Assembly (NCBI RefSeq): GCF_002261335.1
Contig: NZ_NEVL01000001.1
Span: 496,001-560,000 of the forward strand
Length of the DNA stretch: 64,000 bases
Reading direction: 5' to 3'
Origin: Bordetella genomosp. 1
GTDB lineage: Bacteria > Pseudomonadota > Gammaproteobacteria > Burkholderiales > Burkholderiaceae_B
Below the pieces are notes generated by a model. That model saw only the letters and a list, made by a program, of their open reading frames with translations. It was not told where the DNA came from and ran no database searches. Shown one piece after another: positions 63,945 through 64,000 of the stretch (position 1 is its first letter; every line of letters starts with the position of its first letter). The position numbers and the translations under genes are program-made.

Positions 63945-64000
63945 CGCGCCTCCTGCGCGGCGCGCAGCCGGTCGAATTCGGCCTGGTCGATCGGCACGAA
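63941..64000 (-). CDS. pxpB: 5-oxoprolinase subunit PxpB, C-terminal fragment (cut by window edge)
   Basis: Only the last 19 residues are present (FVPIDQAEFDRLRAAQEAR, then stop). VPI-x-x-x-E-F/Y is the typical end of the AHS1/PxpB family, and the ATGA overlap with pxpC supports the assignment. Confidence 0.75.
   Translation of the reverse strand, partial: FVPIDQAEFDRLRAAQEAR

Overview
The window is a GC-rich, gene-dense chromosomal segment of a betaproteobacterium, most likely in the Alcaligenaceae (Bordetella/Achromobacter type). The evidence is the two trimeric porins with Bordetella-like signal peptides, the DUF4148 protein, the metX-metW pair, the gatCAB/mreBCD-mrdA-rodA arrangement, a 1.3-kb-residue DUF3683/FAD/Fe-S oxidoreductase, and ptsN-hprK-rapZ without a sugar PTS. 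I see no rRNA, tRNA, CRISPR, insertion sequence, integrase or phage gene, so this is mostly core genome with a few accessory pieces.

Layout. 1-12 kb: a partial LuxR-type regulator, an AEC transporter, an Ldh-family dehydrogenase, a SAM-II-type riboswitch leading into metX-metW, an AmpG-like permease, a porin, a tandem Usp protein, a TRIC-type channel, NADP-glutamate dehydrogenase, exonuclease III and pyrE. 12-21 kb: gatC-gatA-gatB (minus strand) back to back with mreB-mreC-mreD-mrdA-rodA (plus strand), the elongasome. 21-28 kb: an SLC13 carrier with a second Ldh-family dehydrogenase, then slmA, a HAD nucleotidase and argB, and an orphan MetQ-like binding protein. 28-33.7 kb: tlpA-dolP-diaA-yraN divergent from rsmI-ogt, then rlpA and rapZ. 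33.8-38 kb: two c-type cytochrome genes lying between rapZ and hprK-ptsN-hpf. 38-42 kb: kdsD-kdsC-lptC-lptA-lptB, making Kdo and exporting LPS. 42-51 kb: purT, a GbsR/MarR-like regulator, the complete cydA-cydB-cydX-cydD-cydC cytochrome bd operon, and apt. 51-57 kb: a LysR regulator, a DUF4148 protein and a major porin that share an unusual promoter module, ilvA, and yqaA. 57-64 kb: the large FAD/Fe-S oxidoreductase, a GntR/FCD regulator and pxpB-pxpC-pxpA (5-oxoprolinase).

Functional picture. Cell-envelope work dominates: cell shape (mre/mrdA/rodA), LPS (kds/lpt), peptidoglycan turnover (ampG, rlpA), outer-membrane integrity (dolP) and two porins. Respiration contributes cytochrome bd, two multiheme cytochromes and the FAD/Fe-S oxidoreductase. 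Nitrogen and amino-acid metabolism contributes gdhA, ilvA, argB, metX/metW and pxpABC. ptsN, hprK and rapZ form a regulatory PTS branch.

The observations most worth following up are the SAM-II element outside its usual alphaproteobacterial home, the identical dyad/box/-10 geometry upstream of the DUF4148 and porin genes, the promoter-embedded palindrome in front of the regulator of the cyd operon, a probable ATC start codon for ampG, the absence of rpoN from its customary lptB-hpf interval, and a divergent DNA-recognition helix in Ogt. I did not find a clearly novel defence or mobile system.
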